A stretch of DNA of 64,000 nt from Ascaris suum. Lineage: Eukaryota; Nematoda; Chromadorea; Rhabditida; Ascarididae. Positions 1-15,515 of this stretch are shown here, piece by piece. The position numbers were made by a program, and so were the translations under genes. The notes under the pieces are model-generated. The model made no database searches. It saw nothing but the letters and a program-made list of their open reading frames with translations, and had not been told where the DNA came from. Where the stretch lies: NCBI GenBank assembly GCA_013433145.1, contig CM024170.1, positions 9,435,366-9,499,365 on the forward strand. The letters are read 5' to 3'. Position 1 is the first letter of the stretch. Each line of letters starts with the position of its first letter.

Positions 1-73
1 GGTAATACCTCGTTGCTCAGCAAATGGCTTAGATCATTAATTATAGCAGTGGAGCAACAACTGAACAACAAAA

Positions 74-2080
<2,007 letters not shown>

Positions 2081-2081
2081 T

Positions 2082-2212
2082 TGCAAAATAAAAACTTCAA
2101 TAGTTTAGATTTTTTCTAATATGTGACGGATGAGATTTTCCTATATATTAAAGAAAATCTCATCCGTCACATATTAGAAAAAAATCCAAACTATTGCAGT
2201 TTTTATTTTGCA
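2082..2212. repeat. Foldback (inverted-repeat) element
   Basis: Two arms of about 60 bases (2082-2140 and 2153-2212) are reverse complements with only about three mismatches and one single-base gap, separated by a 12-base AT-rich spacer. The stem would be almost fully paired in RNA or single-stranded DNA. The shape matches a miniature foldback transposon (MITE) or a short hairpin-RNA locus. No open frame and no clear target-site duplication is visible. Confidence 0.9.
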
Positions 2213-2339
2213 GTGATGTGCATTTTAGGCGATACAGGGATAATCAAGTCTATATCTTAATGCATCAACCTATAAAACCTTGTCGTTTGTGTTCGAAAAC
2301 AATATTCTTATTAAGGCTATATCACACAAAATACGGACG

Positions 2340-2470
2340 TATATTTCATTCGCTTCTTTCCTCTCCCGTCACTCTACTTCCCATCCCCGTTCTCCATCGC
2401 CTATTTCTCCCTAACCCGCCTTCCCCTATTCTCCTCCTCCAACATCACTCTCTCCCACCACTCTTTGCGA
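2340..2470. other. Pyrimidine-rich tract
   Basis: About 120 bases made almost entirely of C and T on the + strand, ending just before a TTTGCG. The open frame across it reflects composition and resembles no protein. A similar but less extreme tract lies at 12165-12300 inside an intron of the CHP1 gene. Confidence 0.6.
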
Positions 2471-3134
2471 CAAACAAGAAATTATGTCAGAATTCTTGGT
2501 CTACACAAACGTCATAGGTTCTTCTGGCTTATGGTATTGTTACAACGTTTCAAGAGCAGACAACATTACAAGCAGACAGGGCGTGAGTGGGTACCGTCCG
2601 CGGCAGCCCTGCGTCAGATCATGTTTTCTTAACACATTCGTTAGAGAATATATTGCACATTATTTTCGACTGGAGAAGATAAAAAGAAACAAGAAATTCC
2701 CTACTTCAACCCCGCTCCATCCTCGCACCTCTATCTGTTTCCACTTCACCTTATTGCTTCATAGAATTCTGTATAGCTTCGGCAATAGAGAACATTTGAT
2801 ATGGGCAAGGGATATTTCGAAATGAATGTACTCGGGTGATTGCAGAACAAATACTAACTGCGTGATAAGAAAACAAGTGTTATTTTAATGAATAGATGCA
2901 AATATTCGTCAAACATATAGATTTACTTCTCATTGTTGGGCGACTTCTTTGGGGAATTTGGTTGCCTCGCAACACAATCAATTCTCGTCCCGAAAAGGTG
3001 TGTTGTCCAATAAAAGTGTACCGACGGTTGTCGATTTTGTTTTGTAGCACAGCAACGCGATAACGACGCGTTATCGATCATTCATTTCACTGCATGCTTT
3101 TATAGAAGCATTGCTTCAGTAAGCACTCTAAGCA

Positions 3135-3142
3135 CTCTACAG
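3135..3142 (+). promoter_or_regulatory. Putative trans-splice acceptor of the CHP1-like gene
   Basis: CTCTACAG ends 10 bases before the start codon at 3153. Nematode genes that receive a spliced leader usually have such an acceptor very close to the ATG. No spliced-leader sequence is present here, so this is an inference from position and motif. Confidence 0.4.
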
Positions 3143-3152
3143 CTAATCAACG

Positions 3153-3216
3153 ATGGGTGCCTCTAGTTCATCATTAACTGAACTCGAAATCGAAAAACTT
3201 TCTATTGAAAGTGGAC
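3153..3216 (+). CDS. pbo-1: CHP1-like gene, exon 1
   Basis: Encodes residues 1-21 (MGASSSSLTELEIEKLSIES...) plus one base of codon 22. It ends at the donor C|GTAAGTTA. Gly2 and Ser6 fit the myristoylation consensus. Intron 1 is about 4 kb. Confidence 0.9.
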
Positions 3217-6200
3217 GTAAGTTAGAATAAATCCACCTTACTATTTTTCATTTACATTGTCCATAAGTTGAGGATTATTATGAAGGAATTTGCTTTTCTA
3301 TCAGAAAATATGCCATTATTTTAAACAGTTACGATTTATTTGCACGTTTTTATTTATATTGCTTTAAATCGCACAGAAGATAGATAGATAAATAGGTGAA
3401 CTTACTAACAAATGTAAAAATAGATAAATAGATCAACAAAAGAATAGCAGTAAGTTGTTTTCGATTGCTCAGGAAATAAATACATGAACAAAAAGGTATT
3501 TAGAGGTACGAACAATTTTTTTGTCAGCACTTATCATGAATTTATAAATATGCAGCGTCAGGCTTGCGCTTATGGCATAATCGAGTAATTGTGTAGTGAG
3601 TAAAGTGAAGGTTTAGTTGAAGTATCTCCGAATTATGTGATTATGTCCCCTAAAAATCTGCAATTGTAATGCGCTTATTCAAATGCAATGAACTCTTGCA
3701 GCGTTACACATTTTTTTCTTGAATCCTTTGCAATGTAAAATTTCAAAAATTCAGAGGTTAGAGTAATTTAAAGTTGCCATCAGAGGGAGGTTAACGCGTC
3801 AGCATCAAAAGGCTTCAAAAATGCTGAAATATCGTCGTTGATATAACTTCAATCTAACAGTCGTAATGTGTTCTTCAGAAATTACTTCTAAGTAATGAAT
3901 ACAGTTCTCAGATGATTGACTGTTTTTAAGTTTTGTTAAATGCCTCTTATGGAAAAAATCGAGATTTTATTAAACATTTCCTCGTATTTATTATTGCTGA
4001 TTTATCCTTCCTTTTTGGACCTCTTTCGACGGTCCAAGAAGGAAAAGATCCTTCGTCTTGGTGGTTCTCCATATCTAACAATATTTCATCGTTCTTGCTT
4101 TCTCGGGAAATGTTGCTGAAACGACCTTTTAGCACTTCACAATTATTCCAGCAGCATTTTTGAAGACGGGCGGAGGGGCCAATAATAATTAATAAAAGAA
4201 TAAGAATCGTTTATTACTGCTGAGTCCGATTCCGACAGAAAAAACGTTGAATATTACAGCGATATATCTACTGATAGCGACCTTCAACGTAATATGCCAA
4301 TAAAAGTAAAAGGTTTTCCCTTTGGCAGTCATATTTTGAGCATCCTGATAGAGTTTCGATGGCTGTAACATTACGCTGAAACACTTCTGATGAGCCTTTA
4401 CGCGGTGTTCAAAGACTACCGTAGCATAGTTTTTTGTGGTGAAAATTCTCAAGCTTTGCTCAATAATGAAGTGAATTTCCCATTTTATTTGAAACATTCA
4501 AACGATAAAAAAGTTTGCATAGCTCAGTTCTTTTCGTAGATTGTATCACTTTATTTCATGGGAACCCCTCTTGCAATATTTTTAGCAAATCTATGAGGAA
4601 TTTTATTTCTCATCTGGTAACTACTTCACTTTAATTATTGATAATATATCTGATCCTTATTCCCAATTCCCACCTATTGAATCATCTGTGTGCTATTCTG
4701 AAATTAAAAATCCTCGTTGGCATTCGAGAACATTCATTTTGAGGAATACTGCAGTATTTTTTATTCAACGAATGGCCGTGTTAAATAGTGCACAGCATTT
4801 GCATTAGGTTTGGGTGTCTTGACTATCGAGTAATGGCTTCAGCTATTTGTTCTAACCTATTCTCAATAAGGGATGTAGGCCTCAAGCTGGGGTTGGGCAG
4901 TGGAGGGAAGAGCGAGGGGGTGGGGTGGGATAATCGGCCTTCGTAGAAGTCTTCCAAGTAGAATGTTAATGGTGTCATTTAAATGACATCTCTAAACTAC
5001 TTCTAACTTCTAACTGCAATGATATTTTCTAAATTCCACCTTATATATGTGATAGTTCCGGAAGATTGGCGTATTGGTTGACGAAGAGACACTTAATTGG
5101 TGATAAGTAATGTCTAATGCATAGAGATTGTTTTCTTTCAAGTGCATATGGCATGTAAACACTTTCATTCTATCGAAAATCAGGTTTTCCTCTAATAAGC
5201 AACTCTATTGCATTGACTATTTTGCAATGACTTCGTTATGAAGAAATATTTACGAACTGAGGTAAATTCATTTGAAATAGAATAATTGCCAATGGTGTTT
5301 ACGTTGAAAGACGCGAATAAAATGTCATTTCGAATAAGCTAATTCTCTCATCAATTAGGTATTTTCTTCTTGCAACAAAACAATCTTAACACTTTGCAAA
5401 CGATAATGGTTATTGAGTAATGGTTATTGAGTAACTGAGGTAATGGTTATTGAGTGTTTAATCAAGCGGAATACATTTTCGACATTTCTTTCTTCATTTA
5501 GTTAGTTAAATATTTTAATCGAGACGTCAATTTTCAACGAAGCAACGTCTTGTCATTCAGCTTATATGATGTTTTCCAGCCGATATATTTGTAATCAATG
5601 CACAGTTCTTAATCATAGAAGATTCCGAACTTATCATTTAAATGAGTTCCATGAAAAAAAATGTAAAATTAGAAATGAACTTCTATCTCCGATCATTAGT
5701 TGAATTAAAATTTTATACTTGCTAGAGAGGAATTGAGACGAATGCGAAGAGATGCGAAATCACAAATTTGCGACTTTTTTCTCCTAAGACTTCATTGAGA
5801 GTGAAGTATTGTGTTGTCACTTGTGCAGGAAACAAAACATAAAATGATAGATGCTATATTGCATTAGATCGCATCCGAAATCGACTTTTCTGTCGCTAAA
5901 AAATTCCAAACATTAAGACAGGCCAGGAAGCTTTCATTTCATTAATCATTTGTTTTCATCACGTTAAAAGAGTGGAAACGTAATAAACTTGTTGAAATTG
6001 GAGATTAATTCGGAATTCGGCGTAAGAGCTATTGGTGAAATTGAATTAGTTCATTCAGGTTATCAGCTGACAGTTACTATTATATTACAATCCACTGTGA
6101 AAACTATGGTAGTTCAAGAATATTTCATAAAAATTTGCTTTTTTTCCCTCCATTTAGCTGCGTAATTATTGGCGACATTTCGTGGAAAATTGCCGTTGGG

Positions 6201-9200
6201 AGATGTGTTTACATTCAATGTTCGTCGTTTGCATTTACGATGAGATTTTAAGCAGTTAACTGCTGCAATTGGTGAATAGTGCGACGGCGGGACATGTCGT
6301 TCGAATAAAAAAAGCACCATTTGTGGTCGGGAGCAATAGGGAAGCAAGCGCGTTGTGGCAATAATTGTGCACACTGCTGCTGTCCGATGTGAGGCAAATC
6401 GACAAAACAACATTTCCGCTCTATTAGGCAGATGGAGATGATGCATTATTTTGGGAAAAGCTTGCTTAGCGAGTCATTTTTTGCGGTGGCCATTCATGGT
6501 TGAGTGAGTTAAGCTCCTTCTTAAGCACAAATCTTTTCCTCCCCCCCTTCACTTGCTATGATCTGTACGATTTCAATGAAGTCCCTAACCAATGGAAACA
6601 TTTAACGAAATAACGCTACGAGGGAGGGAATCATCAAGAAATGAGTGAGTGAAATGAAAAGTTTTTGAGCGTTTAAACAACAACTGACAACAATTGTCCT
6701 CATAATCAATGCAAATAAGGATTTATCTATTGGCAGGCTTGAATTTTTTGAAGGTTTGAAATGCACTAAAACCTGGTTGATGCATCAACGCCTACTTGTT
6801 AATTATTTCTTGTTTATTATCGAAAACAATCATTAATCATCAATAGACAAATGCAGTTATTCTCTTCGTTTGAATATCTCCTTTTCTGCGTGTATTATAG
6901 AATCGTGTGAATGAGATGGATCTAGGGAGATCAAGATTTCTATTATTGAAAGAATGATTTGCATTTTCATGTCTCATTTCAGTTAAGTCGATCAATAGAA
7001 AGAGTAAAGTAACTCTATCGAAATGATATGCAAATTCAGTTCATTGTAGCATCAAAAGTTCTCAAAAATCATAGCCACAATGATAAAATCTCGAAGTTTC
7101 AGTCTTTTAGACTTTTTTCTGATTTGAGCGAATAAAACATTTCGTTCGAAATTTTTTCATTGGAATAAAAAATTTTCCAAACCAGTTTTCAACTAAATAA
7201 TGAAGCTTTATTCATGGACTTTTTTAGTGTCGCGAAAAGGAATTCTCACTCTTTATAGTCGATTCACTTCATTGGCTAAGCACAAAAATCGGCACACCAA
7301 TGAGATCTTCATGAGTCATCAGGACTTTCTCGATATTCAAGAACTGCAAATGAATCCTCTCGGTGCCAGAATCATCGATGCTTTCTTCGCTGATGCTGAG
7401 TGAGTGAATCTCATTAATATACTTTTCTCTTGGTAGAATAGAGTATATAAATACAGTAGTTTCATATTTAGGCGCCCTGGGGCTTTTAACCTTTGCAACT
7501 TTTCAGAATTGTTGCATGCGCTAGTTATAATTCAAAGGTAGGACTTATAAGACTTACAAATCTTCGAAAATAACATTTCTAAAGAATGATGAAAGGTAGA
7601 TGTAATGAAAACTCATTTTCGAGGTGGATGCTTACGTTTGGCGGGGCTTATGAGAAGGAGGGCTTATAATTAGAAGGTATGATACTTACTGACTTGACCA
7701 GTAAGCAGACTCCAAATAAAAGCGATATTCCTGATTTAGACTTGGGATTCTCCTCAGAGTCACATGACTTTCACACGTCACCTTATTCTCAGCTTTAAGC
7801 CAACTCATGTTAGCGTGTGCTTGCAGCGTGCGGAATGCAATAATATAATAACGATAAAGAAATGAAAAGCGGCTGGCAGACAATGCGTTCGTTTTTTTTC
7901 GAAGCAAATTATCTCGCCTCAGAAATTCATTTGTTGTTATATGCTGGTCGAGACGTTTTTATAGTCAAAGAAAAAAATCCGCACTCAACGGCTGCCACGC
8001 TGTAAAATGCCCTCATAAGGCAAACGTAAGCAAACATAAACGCATCTCTACCTAGATCTACGAAATTAATTCCACCGTGATGATTCCTTGCAAGCATCTT
8101 GATTTGCATGCAGATCCATGCTCTTTTCGAGAAGGGATAAATTTTCCACGATTAAATAGTGCTTACTGAAAATTGCCCCAATTTGCCTTACTCTCCTAGC
8201 TAACCTTCCTTCTCCCTCCTCTCCTCAAGGGCTTCTGAATGAAGAAGAGAAGCTGCGAAATATTAAACGAGGGGAAACAAAAAATAGAGCGGAAAGAAAT
8301 ATAGATAAAAATAATTCCAGAGTGGGCGATCGAAAACGAGTCTACTTCCGTGATTTTGTAAAGGTACTATCACACTTCCGACCGATCAACAAAGCGAAAC
8401 CACATCCATGGAATAGCAGAGAGGCAAAACTTCGATGTGAGTTGTCAATGTTGCATTTCAATAAGCACATTTTTTCATTCGTCGCAACGGGTGAAAGCAA
8501 TCGCCGAATTGCGTCATCAAAGAGATAAAAATAGTTCATTATTTATCCTATTTGCCAGTATATTTATTTCTAATTTTTTTCTCCCACTCAATTCTCATCG
8601 CTTTTATCGATAGGAAATATTTATTGATATTAATACTACTGCATAATTGTCAAATCCTAATTTTTGTGGATTTCATATACCTCAAAGATTGCTGATTAGC
8701 CGATCTCATTTAATAAGGCTATAAAGTATCATAATAAGGCTATAAAGTGCAGAAAAGTATATGAATAATTAAACGCATGAGAATAACGCCTTCTATAGAC
8801 AGCATATGATTTCTGCATGATTCGTTTTGAAACGACTAGAAATATGGCATCATACTAATGAAATGATTCAACTAATAGGTGGATTTGTTTTGTGTAATTT
8901 TTGGAAGTTTCCGATTGCAAAATAAACCCTCATGATTGTTTTTTAATTTTTTTCTAGTTGTTTCTTTATTAAGCTGGGAAATGGTTGCTTATTGATTAAA
9001 ATTTTTGAATGCTTGGAGAGAAGTGAATCTCGCAATTGTTGTAGTCGCGTTTTTTTTTTGAAGGATAATGACGTCATCATCTCTACCTATGCCTGACATA
9101 TCCGTTTTATGCTTGTAAAATAATCAATTCACTGAAACATTTGAAGCATCTTTCTAATGTAATGTTACTCTCAGAAATAAAATCTGAGCATTATTAATGA

Positions 9201-12200
9201 TATCTTTTACTGTCTTTAGTATATAAGCAATTGCGGATCATCAAGATTATTCGAGCTCCTCTTCCTTTCACTCCTCTCCTCTCCTATAGCAATCTTTCAT
9301 CTGCAATTTACGCTTTAATTTCTAGTTGTCCTACCACATACTTCCTAATGGTTTAGTATCTTCACTTATAGACACATAAACCGCTGATTGTGATATTGGT
9401 TACTATTATTAGTAAGTAATAAAGTAATAAAAACAAGCGTCGAATATTTTGCTCGCAAGACGCCCTCATTCTTCGAATTTAGCTAAAAACTCTGCGTCAC
9501 CTTCTTGCCCACTAATTTAATAGAAAATCTGTTGTAATTCTTTTATGATGCTTATTTAAAGCGTTAAAAAAGAGGAGAACTATTATCAGCAATCACTTCA
9601 TCAGCCTTGCAGTATATCACTCTCTAATTGTTCCACAAAGATAAGTCGCCCAATTCTGTTATCAAAAAAATTTACAAGGAATATGCAGGTTACAAACTTT
9701 ATTTTCGGTGACTAGTAAATGAGTGGGAACACGGTGAAATGGGACGGTAAAAGACTATGAACGAAGAGTACGCGCCTTTGCACTTAGCGTAATCTCTCAG
9801 ATTTCACCATCTCAATGTGTTAATTCCAATCTTTTGCGATGACAATAAGTGCGTTACAATAATATGGAGCATTTTTCTTCATTGAACGCAAAATTTCTCA
9901 CTGGCAGCGGAGTTCTTTTTATGCATTCTTTAGTTTAAGAAGTGTTTCTATAAACAAAGCGATAGAAAGAGCATTTGAAAAAGATACGGCCATAATTTTT
10001 TGTCTGAGTAGCTCCAAGCTTTTCACCTTTTCTATACGATAAGTGCCTAGAACGGGAAACTCGAATTCGCTCTCACAAACAGGTAACATAGACGGGCCCA
10101 CACCGGTTCTATGCCTCTCATAAGGATAATTCGATGAGGATGGACCTTCCAAGCATTCTGTTATAAGGGGGTCTCTCCTTTCCGGAGTAAGGAAAATGTC
10201 CCCTTAGCAGGGAGTAGCAAGCAAATATTTCCCTCTCTGCAAGCTCAGTAAGGAGGCTGGGTCGCGTCAATTATGCGGCATTGCATTTCCAACATTTTAT
10301 TGCAGTCGCATTCACAATGTATGACCTGAACAGGAGTGGAACAATAACGCAAGGCGAATTCAGAGAAATATTACAGGTTAATTTTATTCTAACACGTTCT
10401 GTAATTTATTTAATCATTGCCGTTAAGCAAAAAAGTTCAGAACATTTGCGAAAAACTCAGATTTGCAATTTGCAATTTGCAATAAATAATTAATCCTCGT
10501 ACCATCTAATTGCAAATCTAAAAAGAAGCTATAAAACAATATTTTCGCTTTTGCAAGAAATAACGATATTTCTCAAAGGTAAGTTTCCTTATTTTCTTCA
10601 GTAAATTTTCACGTTAAAGAATAGGATTATTTCATCCATTGCATTGTTTTATTTTCCAACTGTTTTTTCCCCACTCACGAGCACGTTTGTCATAAATTCG
10701 AATATTTCAACCTTTAGGATGCAAAAATTCACTCCCTTTGTCAGTACTAAAATCCGGCTGAAAATAATCCCACCATTGCCCTATATTAAAGAAATACTAA
10801 ATGATATACTCTAGTTATCTTTATCACTAGAACTCTTGAAAGCAGCTCATTTTCTCGTGTCAAAACTTTACAAACGTCGGCTCACATTCAACGGAATCTG
10901 AAGTGCTGAAGGTGAACGTCATGGATCAGCAGAACTTCCTTACATTGAAATCAAGCATATTTTTCAATAGAGAGATCTATTTTTTGTGTTCACCGACGCG
11001 AGTGCTCTCTTTGTAAGGGCATATATTCAATGCTTAATACCGATCAACTCTACTTTTTTCCTATTGGCGTCTGGTTGCTCAGGTTGTCAAGTCAAAGAAG
11101 AATGTTGCCTAAACGTTGCGTGCATTATTTTGCTTAATTTTATTGAAGAAATGAACAGAGCAATTATTCATCTTAAAGCATTAATATGGGATAAGTGAAA
11201 AGAAAGATGCAGATTTGAGCTGACAGCTGAAGTAAGTGCTAAAACAATTTGATCATTTATTGAGGGATCTGCAAAAACTTCCATTACTTTTGTCGAATGC
11301 ACTATTAAGGAACATTTTGCATCGCATTTTTATCCACTTCTATTCAAAAATATTCACTATTTCACCGTAATTCGTTCATATTTTCACATACATTCTTTCT
11401 TAGAAACTGCATTCATTTTTTTTGGATGTGGAAAATTGTTAGTGATGGGAAATAACATAGAAAGTTTTTCTCCAGTATGAGAAATTTCGCCATTTCTAAA
11501 TTATGGCTTGGAAGAAGGAGGGGGAGAGATGGATAAACTAGGGACACTCTTTTTCCCCGTGTTAGCCTCTTCTGTCAAAAAAGTGTCCGCGATCGCGTGA
11601 GGTATGCATCGAGATTATCGAACTCTACCTTCTAATAGCAAAATCAGATTGTGATGTGATCTTGTTGCCGAGTAAACTTTCGCTTACATCACCCTTGAGA
11701 GGAAGATGAGTGGTAACCACCATTTATGCGTCCAACAAAGACGTTGTTGATGCATATTGCACACAAATGCAGAAATCTCACCTACTGAAAGCCGTCTTCT
11801 TCACTTATATTTTCCTTTCGAGAATGTGCTACATTTCTAAAAAGATGCAGTGATGCTGCGAAATTTTTCAAAAATTAAGTTGATTTTTGATGAATTGGAA
11901 AGAATCTAAAACAAACCGATCATCCAAATTGTTCATTTTTTGCAGAGAAAATGAATCTTGAGAATCCTCTGAAAAGTCACATCGTTTGAAGTTTCTAAAT
12001 AAAAACCCGTCGATGCGGCCACAGTTTGCACATCTCGATTCAGTGGCTAATAGATATCGCTAATGGCATCGACCCAATTTAGTCACTACAGCAATCATCA
12101 ATCAATCTCAGCTTGATACCTCACTTCGCATCATTTCAAACTTCACACCTTTCCGGGTGCAAATCACCGTCGTCCTTTTTTCCCTCCTAAAACAATCTCA

Positions 12201-15200
12201 TCATTTTTCATTGCTCAAAATCACTCCTCCTCTTTTCCTTCCTAATCACTCCGAGGGCATTTTGCTTTCCAAATCATCCCTAATCCCCTTTTCCGTAGCA
12301 AACCTTACCACCATTCTCTCCGCAGTCTTTTCCATCCAACATTTACCTGCGTTATAGTATCTCCATCTCCATATAAATGGGGTAACAATGAAATAAAGCC
12401 TATTAGTGCAGTAAAAAGTGCAATGCAAAAAAAAAAAATAGTGAAAAGCGTTAGCATTTAAAGATGATGATTGGAGACAATGTACCAGTGGAACAAGTGA
12501 ATGGTATAGCGGATCGTACGATGAGAGAAGCAGATCGTGATGGTGATGGATGTATTACATTTCACGAATTCTGCAAAGTAATCTATTTTGTATTTTTTCT
12601 TTTTTTTATTACCTATAAACCATTCAAATGTTACCAGAAACTAACTAATCCGATCGGCTTAGTTCAATGCTTACTTTTATTTGTGGCTACAACTTTTCTT
12701 CATAAATCTCCAGTACACCATTTGTTTTTCTATTGGAAAAGCTTTAAGAATAAGAATCTGCATAGACATTTATTTTCTCTCTTATAAAATCTTAAAAAAT
12801 TGTCAAATGGGGATAGGAGAATCTTCGTTCCTTTTTTTTTGAGAGGGGAGAAAGAACATCGGTTGACTCTTTCAAAATGAGTTCTCAGATGTTCTTTGTG
12901 TAATTCGCGATGCGGCTTTCAAGCAAATGCCTCCGGGGAATGAAGCCTTTGCACTTTATCTATGCTCTCAATTCATCAATATACGAGTTGTTGGCATTTG
13001 AAAGCGAGATAAAATTTACAAACCGTAGCCATTCGACAAATTGTTGCTCGATTGTCACTTTTGAGGGGGTTCAGGATTCGAAACTTCTGCACTTGGTCGT
13101 TTCGCTTGAAAACGCATTAGACGTTTTGACTTTCTTTTTGGAAATCCGAAAACTGTTTGGCTGAAATGTAAAAGCGCATGCCGTGCCAATCCTATCGGCG
13201 TTGATCTTGCTCGATTTCTATATTTAAAGCCGATGTGCTCCAGATTTATAGTTTTTAGAGTCGAAAGATTGACACACGTATAGAACCTTTAAAATTAGGA
13301 ATGATTGAATAAATTCGAGTTTTATAACTCAGAAGTACCTTTAGAAAAACTTTTCGAGGACGGATTGGTTAGGTCCCGAGAGCCAATAAAGGTTCGTTAG
13401 TGGAGAAGTGCGCCAGAGGAGCTGACACGATATGAGCCTTTTGCATTCCTCCTATGTGGGCAGCTAGTTTTTAGATTGCCAATAAATAATAAAAACCTAA
13501 AATAGTGCCTTCAAATATTAAGTGACACGACCTCTCGCATGCAGCATCAAAAAAGATCCGCTTTTGTTGTTATCAAAGCGGTGTAAACGAAAAACCTTCG
13601 ATGAGAAATGTATGCAAATTTCTTCCACCCTTAAATGGCCCCACGTCTATTCAAATTTGATGGATCAATGTGAAAAGTTACGTGGAAGGTCTCATTATTT
13701 TCCACATCTTACCTACCAAATTTTCTCAACGGCTCTGGGGTTGAAATATGCATAGACATAACGCAATTTTGCTGGAAAATTTACAAAAGCGTATAAAACA
13801 GAAGTAACATTATTGGGTGACATGCAAAATAGAAAACAAAACTTATTGCACAGTGAAGCAAGAAAAACAAATTAGAAGAAAGTAGAGAAGTTCACCGTAG
13901 GAAATGGTATAATATGCGCCCTGCAGTGTATTCTGTTAACCAATCGGTTGCAGAGTGAACAAAAAATGAGGTGCATTATAATAAGCTCATATTTTGACCG
14001 GTCATACCACTTGCATGAATCTTTTCTAAAAGATTTGCATTTTGTGCCTCGATTAGTGTAACATAAAACCTGAGCTCGTGCGAAATGAAGCGTTTTTTTT
14101 GACATATATGAATATGTGTAACACCTTTCGAAGTTCATAGGTCACTGCGGAAGATAGTGAGATGTGTCTCTTACACTATCTTCGTGTAGGAGAACGCTGT
14201 GAGGTGTGCATATCAAGCTCCAAAATTACAGCTTTATCGACTTTCTAGATAGACAGGCAGACAGACAGAAGGGCAGACATGTACAAATGTACAAATACAC
14301 AATATTGCCATAATGCGAAAGAAATGTAAATGTTTTGCATAGGGCAAAGTGACAAAGTGTTGATGGACTGAATGAAGCGAGCAATGGTGGAGTGGATGTG
14401 AAACAAGATAGAAGAGAACGCTATTTATGGGTGCATGACAAAATGTAGAACAGCACATATTCATAGCAGCTTCAACGCTGAGACAATGTTCACGCCATCT
14501 CAATAAAAAGTGATTGAAGTGACCACGAAAATCGCTCTTTGCTAATTGCTCTTCTAGGATGATTTTAAATGAAAATTGAAATGTTAGATGAATAAGAATG
14601 GGAAGCGATACTTAGAAAATTGGTGCTCCTCTGAAATCAAAAGACCTCAATTTGCTTTGTTACACAAATTTGAAGCATTTTGCTGAACGTGAAAAATTTA
14701 AGAGTAGAAGTCAAAAAGGATCAAGTGGTTAAGGAATACGGCTTGCCACTGTATGTACTTGTCAGTGAAACTCTTTTCATCGTCCCCTTCGATTCATTTC
14801 TTCTAGAACACGCATTAATTGTAAACTGTAGTGGTTTTTATGGCGTTGAATCAAAAAAAGGCATTTAAAAAGTAGCTTATAGGAGCGGCATTTTTATAGG
14901 TTCTTGTAAACACCCGGTGTCTAGGAGCCTACATCCACGAGCAACAACTGTCACTAGTCAGAATTGGACCCAGCCGCATAATGTTCCGCCTCGCGTGCAC
15001 ATGAAAGTCCTCTTCACAAGACTACCCCCGCACACACCTGAATTTACCAAAGTTTAAACGAGAATTCCATAGAAGAAAATGCAAATTTTTATGTTAAGCT
15101 TGATGGTCATAGCAACATTCCAAAGTCGCGCATCAGCCTCATCATGTGCCATATCCTCGTATGAAAAGAATGCTGTATTTAGGCAATGGAAAAAACAGAT

Positions 15201-15236
15201 ATCGAACAACGAATGTCGTTCCGTTTCCTTACTTGA
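3153..15236 (+). CDS. pbo-1: Calcineurin B homologous protein (CHP1/PBO-1-like EF-hand protein)
   Basis: Spliced CDS: 3153-3216, 7228-7399, 8321-8436, 10306-10376, 12464-12577, 15183-15236. All phases agree and give 196 residues; human CHP1 has 195. The protein starts MGASSS, an N-myristoylation signal. Motifs YSRFTSL (31-37), NPLG (64-67) and HFRPI (97-101) are family hallmarks. EF hands 3 (DLNRSGTITQGE, 124-135) and 4 (DRDGDGCITFHE, 165-176) keep all calcium ligands, while the first two are degenerate, as in CHP proteins. The C-terminus QRMSFRFLT matches the family ending QKMSIRFL. CHP proteins bind the tail of Na+/H+ exchangers at the plasma membrane and support their activity; C. elegans PBO-1 acts this way in defecation signalling. 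One oddity is about five extra residues around 40-50 in the first degenerate EF hand. The family call is near certain; orthology to pbo-1 is inferred. Confidence 0.93.
5404..5454. repeat. Three-copy 14-base repeat
   Basis: TAATGGTTATTGAG occurs at 5404-5417, 5418-5431 and 5441-5454, inside intron 1 of the CHP1-like gene. It is a short minisatellite with no sign of function. Confidence 0.9.
7228..7399 (+). CDS. pbo-1: CHP1-like gene, exon 2
   Basis: Begins after TTTTTTAG and ends at GA|GTGAGT. It encodes the degenerate first EF hand and the conserved NPLG...IIDAFF helix. The ATG at 7200 lies inside the intron, so the apparent longer frame is not the true start. Confidence 0.92.
8321..8436 (+). 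CDS. pbo-1: CHP1-like gene, exon 3
   Basis: Begins after ATTCCAG and ends at T|GTGAGT. It encodes VYFRDFVKVLSHFRPI and a linker ending WNSREAKLR. The linker is shorter than in human CHP1 but keeps the NSR...KL signature. Confidence 0.92.
8712..8748. repeat. Two-copy short direct repeat
   Basis: AATAAGGCTATAAAGT is present at 8712-8727 and 8733-8748, in intron 3 of the CHP1-like gene. Confidence 0.85.
10306..10376 (+). CDS. pbo-1: CHP1-like gene, exon 4 (EF hand 3)
   Basis: Begins after TTGCAG and ends CAG|GTTAAT. It encodes FAFTMYDLNRSGTITQGEF, with the calcium loop ligands D, N, S, T and E in the canonical spacing. Confidence 0.92.
12464..12577 (+). CDS. pbo-1: CHP1-like gene, exon 5 (EF hand 4)
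   Basis: Begins after TTTAAAG and ends AAA|GTAATC. It encodes MMIGDNVPVEQVNGIADRT and the loop DRDGDGCITFHE. The reading beyond CK is intron. Confidence 0.92.
15183..15236 (+). CDS. pbo-1: CHP1-like gene, terminal exon 6
   Basis: Begins after GTATTTAG in phase 0, reads AMEKTDIEQRMSFRFLT and stops at TGA. It aligns with the human CHP1 end (LEKVDVEQKMSIRFLH). Longer open frames overlap it in the other two + frames and on the minus strand; they are shadows. Confidence 0.9.
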   Translation, partial: AMEKTDIEQRMSFRFLT

Positions 15237-15515
15237 TGAGAACTTTGCTCGAGGCTCGAACTCGTTGTTTCTTCCGACCAACGCTTTGTGCGGTCGGACG
15301 AGCTCAGTGCAACTTTACATGCATCGTCATGTATGCTTGTCCAACGAACTTTTTGAATAACTCGACGAAGCCGTTTTGTATTCTCACCTCAAGGCATTAT
15401 GTTATGTTGCTTGAGTTGTCGGTTTGGCTTTATGTCTGTTGTTGTCGTACTTTGTCTGATGCCTCAGAACTACAACATTGGATCGGCACTCAGCTTCACA
15501 TTCTGCTATCCCCTT

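Noticed and set aside
6114..6446. 110-codon minus-strand frame
   Set aside because: Lies in intron 1 of the CHP1-like gene, with no domain and a length expected several times by chance at this base composition.
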